A stretch of 8,556 nt of DNA from Actinomycetota bacterium (GTDB lineage Bacteria; Actinomycetota; Thermoleophilia; Gaiellales; Gaiellaceae): positions 1 through 8,556 of the forward strand of contig JACDBY010000072.1 of NCBI GenBank assembly GCA_013694685.1, read 5' to 3'. Of the stretch, positions 1-5,890 are shown one piece after another. A program made the translations under genes and the position numbers. The notes under the pieces were generated by a model that was not told where the DNA came from, ran no database searches, and saw nothing but the letters and a program-made list of their open reading frames with translations. Within the stretch, counting starts at the first letter, position 1. The number at the start of each line of letters is the position of its first letter.

Positions 1-1
1 C

Positions 2-430
2 CACCAGGGTGACGGGACCCACGCCCTGCTCGCCGGCGACCCCGCTGCGTTCACGCTCTCCCTCAACGGCTTTCGCAACTACCCGTTCCGCCGCGTCCCC
101 GGTGACCTCGAGGTCGAGCTCCCGGACGGGACGGAGGACGCGGAGTACCTCTCCGAGCTCGCCCGCGTGCTTCCCGAGGCAGTCCGCCGCTCGCGGCCCG
201 AGCTCGCCTTCGTGCTCGCCGGTGCGGATCCGTACGCGGGTGATCGCCTGGGGCGCCTCGCCCTCTCGAAACCCGGACTGATCGGGCGCGACGAGCTGAT
301 CCGCGACACGCTCGCCGCGGCGGGTGTCCCGGTCTGCGTTACGCTCGCCGGCGGCTATGCGGAGGACATCCGGGACACGGTCGACATCAACCTGGGGACG
401 GTGAGGGCATTCAACGCATCGCGGTCGTGA
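2..430 (+). CDS. Histone deacetylase-like (AcuC/HDAC fold) hydrolase, C-terminal part
   Basis: The reading frame enters from the left edge and gives 142 visible residues, so the start and the N-terminal active-site His pair lie outside the window. The visible part opens with HQGDGT, equivalent to the HQGNGT turn of the histone deacetylase/acetylpolyamine amidohydrolase family. It continues with NYPF (26-29), LPDGTED (40-46), AGADPYAGDRLGRL (73-86; the Asp of GAD is the expected zinc ligand) and LAGGYAED (115-122; Tyr119 matches the catalytic Tyr of the GGGY-type motif). Family members are zinc-dependent deacetylases; in bacteria they act on acetyl-lysine, acetyl-CoA synthetase or acetylated polyamines and other small molecules. 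The NYPF and DPYAGDRLG signatures resemble the class IV (HDAC11-like) bacterial group more than class I, but the substrate cannot be read from this fragment. The stop overlaps the start region of the following dehydrogenase, so the two are probably co-transcribed. Confidence 0.88.
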   Translation, partial: HQGDGTHALLAGDPAAFTLSLNGFRNYPFRRVPGDLEVELPDGTEDAEYLSELARVLPEAVRRSRPELAFVLAGADPYAGDRLGRLALSKPGLIGRDELIRDTLAAAGVPVCVTLAGGYAEDIRDTVDINLGTVRAFNASRS

Positions 431-1197
431 CGGGTGCCTCGTCGGGGATCGGCGAGGAGACGGCGCGGCTCCTCACGGCGAAGGGATGGTCGTGCGTGCT
501 CGTCGCCCGCCGCGAAGACCGGCTCCGGGTGCTCGCCGAGGAGATCGGCGGCGAGGTCGAGCTCTGCGACATCGGCGACCGCGACGCGGTCTCGGCCCTC
601 GGCGAGCGCATCCTCGCACGGCATCCCGCGATCCACCTGCTCGTCAACAACGCGGGCATGCCCGCGCGCGGCACGTATCTCACCGTCGACCCGGAGCTCG
701 TCGAGCGGGTGATGGACGTGAACTACCACGGAGGTGTCTGGTGCACGCGGGCGCTCATGCCCGGCCTCCAGGAGGCGGCGAGCGCAGGCGGTGCGCACGT
801 CGTCAACCTCGTCTCGGTCGCCGGCACGGTCGCGTTCGCGCCGGCAGGGGCCTATGCCGCCGCGAAGCACGCGCAGCTCGCGTACTCGCGCTCGCTGGCC
901 GCAGCGTTGCGCGGCAGCGGGATCTCCGTCCACTCTGTCCTTCCCGGCTTCGTCGAGACCGAGGGGTTCCCGCAGAAGAACGTCTTGAAGAGCGGTCTCC
1001 TCCGCCGGTTCGTCATCTATCCGCCACGCGTCGCGGAGGCAATCCTCGACGCGGTCGAGAAGGGAAAGCGCGAGGTGACGGTGCCGTGGTTCCCGTACCG
1101 GCTGATCGGAATCGCGCAGGCCGTCGCGCCGGGGGTCGTCGCGCGGTTCGTCGGGATGTCCGACTACAAGCGCGGCACCTCTAGGCTCGGTCGTTGA
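409..1197 (+). CDS. Short-chain dehydrogenase/reductase (classical SDR)
   Basis: This is an NAD(P)-dependent oxidoreductase of the classical SDR family. Numbered from the GTG at 427, the protein has 256 residues: cofactor motif TGASSGIG (2-9), NNAG (74-77), Asn99, catalytic Ser130, and YAAAK with Tyr143 and Lys147. The Ser-to-Tyr spacing of 13 is the family norm, so the enzyme should be active. VARREDRL after the second strand suggests NADP(H) preference because of the two Arg (inference). Start choice: GTG 427 makes a typical 4-base GTGA overlap with the upstream stop, but it removes the first beta strand of the Rossmann fold. The only start-like codon restoring it is ATT at 409, giving MQRIAVVTGASSGIG; no in-frame ATG, GTG or TTG lies just upstream. 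I therefore place the start at 409 with reservation. The C-terminus has a hydrophobic stretch (YRLIGIAQAVAPGVVARFV) that may be membrane-associated. The substrate is unknown. The 3' end overlaps the converging ATPase gene by 17 bases. Confidence 0.9.
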   Translation: MQRIAVVTGASSGIGEETARLLTAKGWSCVLVARREDRLRVLAEEIGGEVELCDIGDRDAVSALGERILARHPAIHLLVNNAGMPARGTYLTVDPELVERVMDVNYHGGVWCTRALMPGLQEAASAGGAHVVNLVSVAGTVAFAPAGAYAAAKHAQLAYSRSLAAALRGSGISVHSVLPGFVETEGFPQKNVLKSGLLRRFVIYPPRVAEAILDAVEKGKREVTVPWFPYRLIGIAQAVAPGVVARFVGMSDYKRGTSRLGR

Positions 1198-2308
1198 GGC
1201 GCCCGATCCACTCCGCGAGGAGAGGATCGACGATCGCGTATCCCCCGGCGTCCAGCTCCTCGATCTCCGCGGTCGCCGCGAGGCGCGGGAGAGCGCGGCG
1301 GACGGCGTCCTTCGTCAGCTCGAGCCGGCGCAGGACGGCCGAGCGGTACGGGGAGCCGTCGCCGAGGCTCAGCGAGCGCAGCGTCTTCTGCTCCGAGAGG
1401 TCGAGGCCGCGCCATTGCGCGTCGAACTCGGGCTCGAGCTCCCGCATCGCGGCGGCGTGAGCCGCCTCCCACGCCTCGATCGTCGCCTCGGTGCCCGGCG
1501 CCACCTCTTCCCAGAGCCGGTGCGCGAGCAGCATCGCCCGCTGGGGATGCCCACGTGCGGCTCGCAAGAGCGGGTTGACGGCCTCGCCGGCCGACCGACC
1601 GCTCAGGTCGAAGCGCTCCGCCACGTAGCCGGCGATGTCCGCGTCGGCGAGCCGTCCGAGGCGCATCGGCACCGCGGCGCCGTAGAGCGGTCGCTCTTTG
1701 GTCTCGAAGAGAAGCCGCATGAGTCCCGGCTCGGAGCCGGCGAAGACGTACGACGCGACCTCTCCGTGGTGCTGGATGTGGCTGCGCAGCAGGCCGTCGA
1801 GTCCCTCGATCCGGCCGATGTCCTGGAACTCGTCGAAGACGACGAACGCGCGGTAGCCCCCCGACGCGTCGAGACGCAGCGGCAGCTCGAGGAGCGCGTG
1901 GAGGGCGGGCAGCGGGTCGCGTCGGGGCTCGAGCTGGAGTCGCGCGCTGATCCCGAGCGCGCCGAGCGAGAGGCCGACACCGGTTCGCTGGAGCAGCGCC
2001 TCGACCCGCTTGCGGAGCTCGCCTTTGAGCTCCTTCGCGTACGCCCGCTCGAGGCGTACCGTGACGTCGGCCACGGACGAGACGCGATAGAGGTCGACGA
2101 GGACGGGAACGAGCCCCTCGTCGCGCTCGCCGTCGCGCAGCGCGCGCCGGAGCAGGCTCGTCTTCCCGTACTTCCGCGGTGCGTAGAGCCGGACGAAGTG
2201 CCCCCCGACGACGTGCCGCAGCAGTTGACGCACCTCCTCGTCGCGATCGATGACGTCCTCCGGCGCGACGGGGTGCGAGTAGACGAACGGATTCACGTCG
2301 GTAATCAT
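1181..2308 (-). CDS. Archaeal-type STAND/AAA+ ATPase (ATPase_2-like) with C-terminal winged helix
   Basis: The protein has 375 residues from an ATG at 2308. The N-terminus carries the short 'NPF.Y..PV.PE..I.R..E' lead-in typical of this family. It is followed by a Walker A variant APRKYGKTS (43-51), Walker B AFVVFDEF (154-161), a sensor-like AGSEPG (190-195), and a GHP motif (253-255) as in STAND NTPases. The last about 75 residues (LSEQKTLRSL ... YAIVDPLLAEWI) look like a winged helix followed by the 'DP...W' ending common to the family. It is predicted to bind and hydrolyse ATP as a signalling or regulatory switch, with the winged helix binding DNA or protein. No effector domain is fused, and no transmembrane segment or signal peptide is evident. 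Members are abundant and lineage-expanded in archaea, and sporadic in actinobacteria and Chloroflexi, which fits horizontal acquisition. It lies 66 bases after the methyltransferase on the same strand; the AT-rich palindrome in that gap suggests its own control. The biological role is unknown. Confidence 0.9.
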   Translation of the reverse strand: MITDVNPFVYSHPVAPEDVIDRDEEVRQLLRHVVGGHFVRLYAPRKYGKTSLLRRALRDGERDEGLVPVLVDLYRVSSVADVTVRLERAYAKELKGELRKRVEALLQRTGVGLSLGALGISARLQLEPRRDPLPALHALLELPLRLDASGGYRAFVVFDEFQDIGRIEGLDGLLRSHIQHHGEVASYVFAGSEPGLMRLLFETKERPLYGAAVPMRLGRLADADIAGYVAERFDLSGRSAGEAVNPLLRAARGHPQRAMLLAHRLWEEVAPGTEATIEAWEAAHAAAMRELEPEFDAQWRGLDLSEQKTLRSLSLGDGSPYRSAVLRRLELTKDAVRRALPRLAATAEIEELDAGGYAIVDPLLAEWIGRLNDRA

Positions 2309-2322
2309 CTGCGTCTCTTAGA

Positions 2323-2359
2323 CTATCGTATCGTCGTCAATCTGACTACTATTTTGTAG
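2323..2359. promoter_or_regulatory. AT-rich imperfect palindrome upstream of the ATPase gene (candidate operator/promoter)
   Basis: The arms ATCGTCGTCA (2330-2339) and TGACTACTAT (2343-2352) pair at 8 of 10 positions around a 3-base centre. Outer CTA (2323-2325) and TAG (2357-2359) extend the dyad. Both strands read similarly as TAGTAGTCA and TCGTCGTCA half-sites. The composition is strikingly AT-rich compared with its surroundings. It lies 15-51 bases before the ATPase start and after the methyltransferase stop. A dimeric DNA-binding protein, perhaps the ATPase winged helix itself, is a reasonable but unproven reader. No convincing -35/-10 pair can be placed, and no T-run marks it as a terminator. 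Confidence 0.5.
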
Positions 2360-2374
2360 CCTGTTAGGCGAAGA

Positions 2375-3052
2375 TCAGAGGGGCTTGCGCGCGAGGTACC
2401 ACCCGACGTCGACCTCGAGCACGGCAGGGACCAGGCGCGCGACGCGGTCCCGCTCGGCCCCCTCGAGTCCGACGAGATCGAGATAGCGATCGACGTCGCG
2501 CCGCTCGCGCACGATCTCGTTTGCGGTGACGACGAGGTCGTTGGCATCGAGGTACCCGCGGATGTCGGCGTCCGGCAGAAGCCGCGTGTGCGAAGGATCG
2601 CGGGCGCGCTCGACCCGGTCGAGCTCGAGGCTGCGGAGCGGATCGACGTCACCGAGCTGGTCTGCGACGAGGATGCGACCGCCGGGTCGCGTGACGCGGA
2701 CGAGCTCCGAGACGACGAGCTCCGGTCGGCCCACGTGGTGGAGCACACGCAGGCAGCCGACGAGGTCGAAGCCGCCATACGGAAACGGAAGGCTTGTCGC
2801 GTCCCCCTCGACGAAACTGCACCCGTCCGGCGCGTGCTCGCGGGCGGCGGCGATGTACTCCGTCGATCGGTCGACCCCAACGACCTCTCCGACGAGCGGT
2901 GCGATCGCGTAGGCGAAAGCGCCGGTGCCGCAGCCGACGTCGAGGACGCGCTCGTCACCGGCGAGCGGCGCGAGCAATCGCCGGAGCCGCGCTTCGAGCG
3001 CGGCGCCGCGCTCGGTCTGCAGCGCCAACCGCCGCTCGACGCGGTCAGCCAT
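2375..3052 (-). CDS. Class I SAM-dependent methyltransferase (Methyltransf_11 / UbiE-like)
   Basis: This is a 225-residue soluble protein with a complete Rossmann-type methyltransferase core. Motif I is VLDVGCGTGAF (36-46), followed by VVGVDRS (57-63) with Asp61 as the ribose-binding acid, EGDATSLPF (82-90), FDLVGCLRVLHHV (95-107) and RPGGRILVAD (122-131). The spacing and the LHHV element match small-molecule methyltransferases of the UbiE/COQ5 type, but nothing fixes the acceptor substrate. The C-terminal about 80 residues form a substrate cap of unassigned specificity. Its ATG overlaps the alr stop by 8 bases (ATGGCTGA), and a good ribosome-binding site (GAGGG, 3059-3063 on the minus strand, 6-base spacer) lies inside alr. 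Translation is therefore probably coupled to alr. In many actinobacteria the gene after alr belongs to the tsaE/tsaB group, so this is a lineage-specific insertion or replacement. Confidence 0.93.
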   Translation of the reverse strand: MADRVERRLALQTERGAALEARLRRLLAPLAGDERVLDVGCGTGAFAYAIAPLVGEVVGVDRSTEYIAAAREHAPDGCSFVEGDATSLPFPYGGFDLVGCLRVLHHVGRPELVVSELVRVTRPGGRILVADQLGDVDPLRSLELDRVERARDPSHTRLLPDADIRGYLDANDLVVTANEIVRERRDVDRYLDLVGLEGAERDRVARLVPAVLEVDVGWYLARKPL

Positions 3053-4067
3053 CGATCACCCTCGTCCGCCCCCGGCCCGGAGCGGCTCGGATGCCGCAGG
3101 CGAGCTCGTAGGCGATCGTGTCCGCGACACGCGCATGCTCCTCCAGCGTGACACCGTCCCCGACGAGCGTCACGACGGCTCCCGGCTCGGCCGGCCCCTC
3201 CAATCGAACGGCGAGCGCATCCATCGAGATCGTCCCGACGACCGGCGCGCGCCTGCCGTCGACGACGACGTTCGTCCCCGTCAGGTCGCGTCGGAACCCG
3301 TCGGCGTACCCGACCGGGACGATCCCGATCCACGTCTCCTCGGTCGCGACGAAGCGACGGCCGTACCCGGTCGACTCGCCGGGCGCGAGGCGACGCACCT
3401 GGGCGACCTCGGACTCCCAGCGAAGGGCGGGGCGCAGGCCGAAGCGAGCTGGATCCTCGCCGAACGGGTCGATGCCGTAGAGCGCGATACCGCACCGCGC
3501 GGCGTCGAGCTGGCTCTCGGGGATCGTCAGCGCGGCCGCGCTCGCGGCGGCGTGTCGGACGTAGCGCTCGGCGTACGGCTCGGTCGCCTGGCGGAAGCGC
3601 TCGAGCTGCCAGGCGGCGAACCCCGCATCCGTGTCGGCGGTCGCGAGGTGGGTCATGACGCCGACGACCGAGCGGCCGGGCACCTCGAACTCCGAGAGCC
3701 CCCAGCGACCCATGCCCGTGTCGAGCTTGACGTGCACCGGCACGTCCTCCGGCACGCGCTCGTCGAGCGCGACCAGCTCGAGGGCCGCGTCGCACGCGTG
3801 GGCGAGCTCGTCATCGCCGGTCGGCCCGAGCACGAGGATTCTCGGCTGCGCAAGCGCCTTCCGCAGCTCGATTCCCTCACCCACCGAGGCAACGCAGAGG
3901 ACGCTGGCGCCACCGTCGAGTGCGGCCCCGCCGACGTCGCCGGCGCCGTGCCCGTAGCCGTCGGCCTTGACGACGGCCCAGAGCTCGGCCGGGGCGATCC
4001 GCTCGGCGAGCACCCGCGCGTTGTGCCGGATCGCGGCGAGATCGATCGTGACGAGCGACCGCGCCAT
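3045..4067 (-). CDS. alr: Alanine racemase
   Basis: This PLP-dependent enzyme interconverts L- and D-alanine, providing D-Ala for peptidoglycan in the cytoplasm. Residue numbers here count from a TTG at 4076, three codons upstream of the chosen ATG. The PLP lysine lies in VVKADGYGHG (Lys37). KLDTGMGRWG (117-126) holds the carbamylatable Lys and the Arg seven residues later. Also present are RCGIALYG (194-201), STGYGRRF with catalytic Tyr238, and SMDALAV (284-290). Both the N-terminal TIM barrel and the C-terminal beta domain are present; at about 340 residues it is slightly short for the family. The usual HxANSAA segment reads HAAASAAAL (175-183), so the conserved Asn is Ala while the phosphate-contacting Ser is kept. 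ATG 4067 (MARSLVTIDL) is preferred over TTG 4076, but neither has a clear Shine-Dalgarno sequence. It follows nnr after 33 bases and overlaps the methyltransferase by 8 bases. Confidence 0.96.
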   Translation of the reverse strand: MARSLVTIDLAAIRHNARVLAERIAPAELWAVVKADGYGHGAGDVGGAALDGGASVLCVASVGEGIELRKALAQPRILVLGPTGDDELAHACDAALELVALDERVPEDVPVHVKLDTGMGRWGLSEFEVPGRSVVGVMTHLATADTDAGFAAWQLERFRQATEPYAERYVRHAAASAAALTIPESQLDAARCGIALYGIDPFGEDPARFGLRPALRWESEVAQVRRLAPGESTGYGRRFVATEETWIGIVPVGYADGFRRDLTGTNVVVDGRRAPVVGTISMDALAVRLEGPAEPGAVVTLVGDGVTLEEHARVADTIAYELACGIRAAPGRGRTRVIDG

Positions 4068-4100
4068 CAGCCGCAAGTTACAAGGTGCAGCGCAATTGAC

Positions 4101-5456
4101 TCACGGCAGCACGGACGGGAGCGCCTCGACGACGTCCGAGGCGACGAGACCGGTCTGGTGCGCGACGGCACGCGCGGCGAGGCCGTGTGCGACTGCGGCT
4201 GCGCTCGCCGCGTCGACCGGATCGAGGCCCTTGGCGAGGAACGCGCCGAGAATGCCGGTCAGGACGTCACCCGTCCCCGCTGTCGCAAGTGAGGGTGGGC
4301 CGTGGTCACACACAACCGTCCGGCCGTCCGGTGCCCTGACGATCGTGTCCGCACCCTTCAGGACGACGATCGCCTCGAAGCGCTCCGCGCAGCGACCGGC
4401 CGCTTCGAGCCGGTGTGCTCCCACCCATTCCGAGTCGGTGTCGAGGAGCCGGGCAAGCTCGCCGGCGTGCGGGGTGAGCACGAGTGGCGCCCGGCGTGTC
4501 ACGGGCTCGAGTCCGAAGAGCCCGTCGGCGTCGACGACCACCGGAACGTCGGTGCGCTCGAGCAGCGCGCGCACGAGCGCGCGCGCCTCGTCGGAGCGGC
4601 CGAGGCCAGGACCGACCGCCAGCGCCCTTGCGCGCTCGAGATCGGAATCGAGCGTCTCGAGCGCGTCTGTCCAGCCGAATCCGCGCTTGACCGGCTCGAG
4701 CGCCAGGCTCTCGGCCACGGCAAGGCACTCATCGGGCACCGCGAGGGTGACGTAGCCCGCATCGGCACGCATGGCTGCGCGCGCTGTCAGGACGGGCGCC
4801 GAGGTCGTGCCCGGGGCGCCGCCGACGACGAGGAGGGACCCGGCGCTAAACTTCGTGTCCTCGGCGCCTCGTCGCGGCACGCGGTCGAGGATCGCGGTCG
4901 TCGCGTGGAGGATCGCGGTCGGCCCCGGCTCGAGCCCGATGTCCGCTACGACGACCTGGCCGGCGTGGAATCGACCAGGGGCAACGACGAGTCCTACCTT
5001 CCGCCCGTGAAACGTGACGGTCAAGGTCGCCTCGACCGCCACGCCTCCAATCTCGCCGGTCGAGGCGTCGACGCCCGAGGGCAGGTCGACCGCCACCACG
5101 GGCCGGCCGCTGCCGTTGATCCGCTCGATCCGCTCGGCGGCCTCGGCGCGCGGTGCTCCGTGGAAGCCCGTCCCGAAGAGCGCATCGACCACGACGTCTG
5201 CGGCGCCATGGTCGTCGGTCTCCTCGGCCTCGCGTCCGGCAGCCCGGAGCCGCCCCGCGGCGATGCGGCCGTCGCCGCCGTTCGCCCCGGTGCCGCAGAC
5301 GACGCTGAACCTTCGTGCGTCGGGAAACGCCCGGAGCAGCTCGTCGGCGACCGCGGCGCCCGCGCGCTCCATCAGCTCCTCGGCCGTCGCGGGAAAACCA
5401 GGGAAGCGCTCCTCGGCCGCCCGCATCTCGCGCGCGCTGTAGAGCGGCTCGTGCAT
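4101..5456 (-). CDS. nnr: Bifunctional NAD(P)H-hydrate repair enzyme (epimerase + ADP-dependent dehydratase)
   Basis: The 451-residue protein has the normal full length of the fused enzyme. The N-terminal YjeF_N domain (about 1-195) epimerises R- and S-NAD(P)HX. It has the entry motif SAREMRAAEERF, ELMERAGAAVADEL (27-40), GTGANGGDGR (55-64, Asn59 and Asp62), VVVDALFGTGF (88-98) and AVDLPSGVDASTGEI (122-136). The C-terminal domain (about 200-451) is the ADP-dependent (S)-NAD(P)H-hydrate dehydratase of the ribokinase-like fold: SAGSLLVVGG (204-213), AVGPGLG (280-286), VVVDADGL (306-313), LTPHAGEL (327-334), LKGADTIV (366-373) and ATAGTGDVLTG (391-401) with catalytic Asp397. Together they restore hydrated, inactive nicotinamide cofactors. 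The ATG shares its A with the last base of the acpS TGA stop (1-base overlap), a coupling common in actinobacterial acpS-nnr pairs. Longer in-frame extensions into acpS are not supported by homology. All key residues are intact. Confidence 0.97.
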   Translation of the reverse strand: MHEPLYSAREMRAAEERFPGFPATAEELMERAGAAVADELLRAFPDARRFSVVCGTGANGGDGRIAAGRLRAAGREAEETDDHGAADVVVDALFGTGFHGAPRAEAAERIERINGSGRPVVAVDLPSGVDASTGEIGGVAVEATLTVTFHGRKVGLVVAPGRFHAGQVVVADIGLEPGPTAILHATTAILDRVPRRGAEDTKFSAGSLLVVGGAPGTTSAPVLTARAAMRADAGYVTLAVPDECLAVAESLALEPVKRGFGWTDALETLDSDLERARALAVGPGLGRSDEARALVRALLERTDVPVVVDADGLFGLEPVTRRAPLVLTPHAGELARLLDTDSEWVGAHRLEAAGRCAERFEAIVVLKGADTIVRAPDGRTVVCDHGPPSLATAGTGDVLTGILGAFLAKGLDPVDAASAAAVAHGLAARAVAHQTGLVASDVVEALPSVLP

Positions 5457-5851
5457 CAGCTCGACGGTCGCGGCCTGCGGATCGGCGGTGCGTCGAGCTC
5501 GGCCACGCAGGTCGCCGCGGCGACGGTGTGGGAGTGCGTGAGCGAGACGTCGATCTCGCGCATCCCGACGCGCTCTGCCCAGCGCAGCGTCTTGCCTGCG
5601 AGGGTGACGCCCGGCTTCGGCGGACCGACGATCTCGATCTCCTTCCACGTGAAGAGAACGCCGCAGCCGAGCGCCTTGCCGACCGCCTCCTTGCCGCAGA
5701 ACCGGGCCGCGTACGATTCGGCCGGCCTCCGACGCGTCTCGCAGTACGCCTGCTCGGCGGGCGTGAAGCAGCGGTCACGAAACCCCGGCCGCTCGAGCGC
5801 GCGCTCGATCCGCCCGATCTCGATCACGTCCGTACCGACCCGCACCGCCAT
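5456..5851 (-). CDS. acpS: Holo-[acyl-carrier-protein] synthase
   Basis: This enzyme transfers the 4'-phosphopantetheine arm of CoA to a serine of apo-ACP, activating fatty acid synthesis. The 131-residue protein has the short, trimer-forming AcpS architecture. GTDVIEIGRI (6-15) holds the magnesium-binding Asp8, FTPAEQAYC (29-37) follows, then ESYAARFCGKEAVGKALG (45-62) with Glu54 as second metal ligand, and SLTHSHTVAAA (103-113). The ATG at 5851 gives MAVRVGTDV. A GGGAG sequence (5857-5853 on the minus strand) lies only 1 base from that ATG but 7 bases from a GTG at 5845, so initiation at GTG (MRVGTDV) is at least as likely. ATG 5863 is a poorer candidate. It is followed directly by nnr. Upstream is a strong inverted repeat between this gene and the HAD phosphatase, which may limit read-through. 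Confidence 0.95.
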   Translation of the reverse strand: MAVRVGTDVIEIGRIERALERPGFRDRCFTPAEQAYCETRRRPAESYAARFCGKEAVGKALGCGVLFTWKEIEIVGPPKPGVTLAGKTLRWAERVGMREIDVSLTHSHTVAAATCVAELDAPPIRRPRPSS

Positions 5852-5852
5852 G

Positions 5853-5857
5853 CTCCC
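5853..5857 (-). promoter_or_regulatory. Shine-Dalgarno sequence bearing on the acpS start
   Basis: GGGAG on the minus strand is 1 base from ATG 5851 and 7 bases from GTG 5845. By spacing alone it favours the GTG as initiator. Confidence 0.45.
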
Positions 5858-5864
5858 GAGCATC

Positions 5865-5890
5865 GTAGGGGCCGGACCTGTCCGGCCTAC
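5865..5890. repeat. GC-rich inverted repeat between HAD gene and acpS (REP-like or terminator-like)
   Basis: GGCCGGAC (5870-5877) and GTCCGGCC (5880-5887) are perfect 8-base arms around a CT centre. Flanking GTAGG (5865-5869) and CCTAC (5886-5890) extend the symmetry with two unpaired G on the left. The right edge overlaps the TAG stop of the HAD gene, and the element fills most of the 35-base gap before acpS. There is no T-run, so it is not a classic intrinsic terminator. Its GTAGG...CCTAC boundaries look like those of short dispersed palindromes found in multiple copies in some GC-rich genomes; copy number cannot be judged from one window. Confidence 0.6.

Noticed and set aside
1415..2359. 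A 314-residue plus-strand open frame opposite the ATPase
   Set aside because: It is antisense to a gene with clear Walker motifs, has no recognisable domain, and is a typical GC-rich shadow frame.
2309..2375. A sigma-70-type promoter for the ATPase using TTGACG at 2340-2335 (minus strand)
   Set aside because: No acceptable -10 hexamer lies 16-18 bases downstream; the nearest candidates are 4 or 9 bases away, so I annotate only the palindrome.
2323..3795. A 490-residue minus-strand open frame across alr and the methyltransferase
   Set aside because: It is out of frame with two well-conserved genes and its product is an Arg/Ser/Ala-rich string without motifs.
2925..4292. A 455-residue plus-strand open frame opposite alr
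   Set aside because: The antisense frame exists because of codon bias in alr and no family signature is visible.
5457..5648. N-terminal extension of nnr into acpS
   Set aside because: The extra residues are Arg-rich and unlike the family; homology begins at MHEPLYSAREMRAA, right after the acpS stop.
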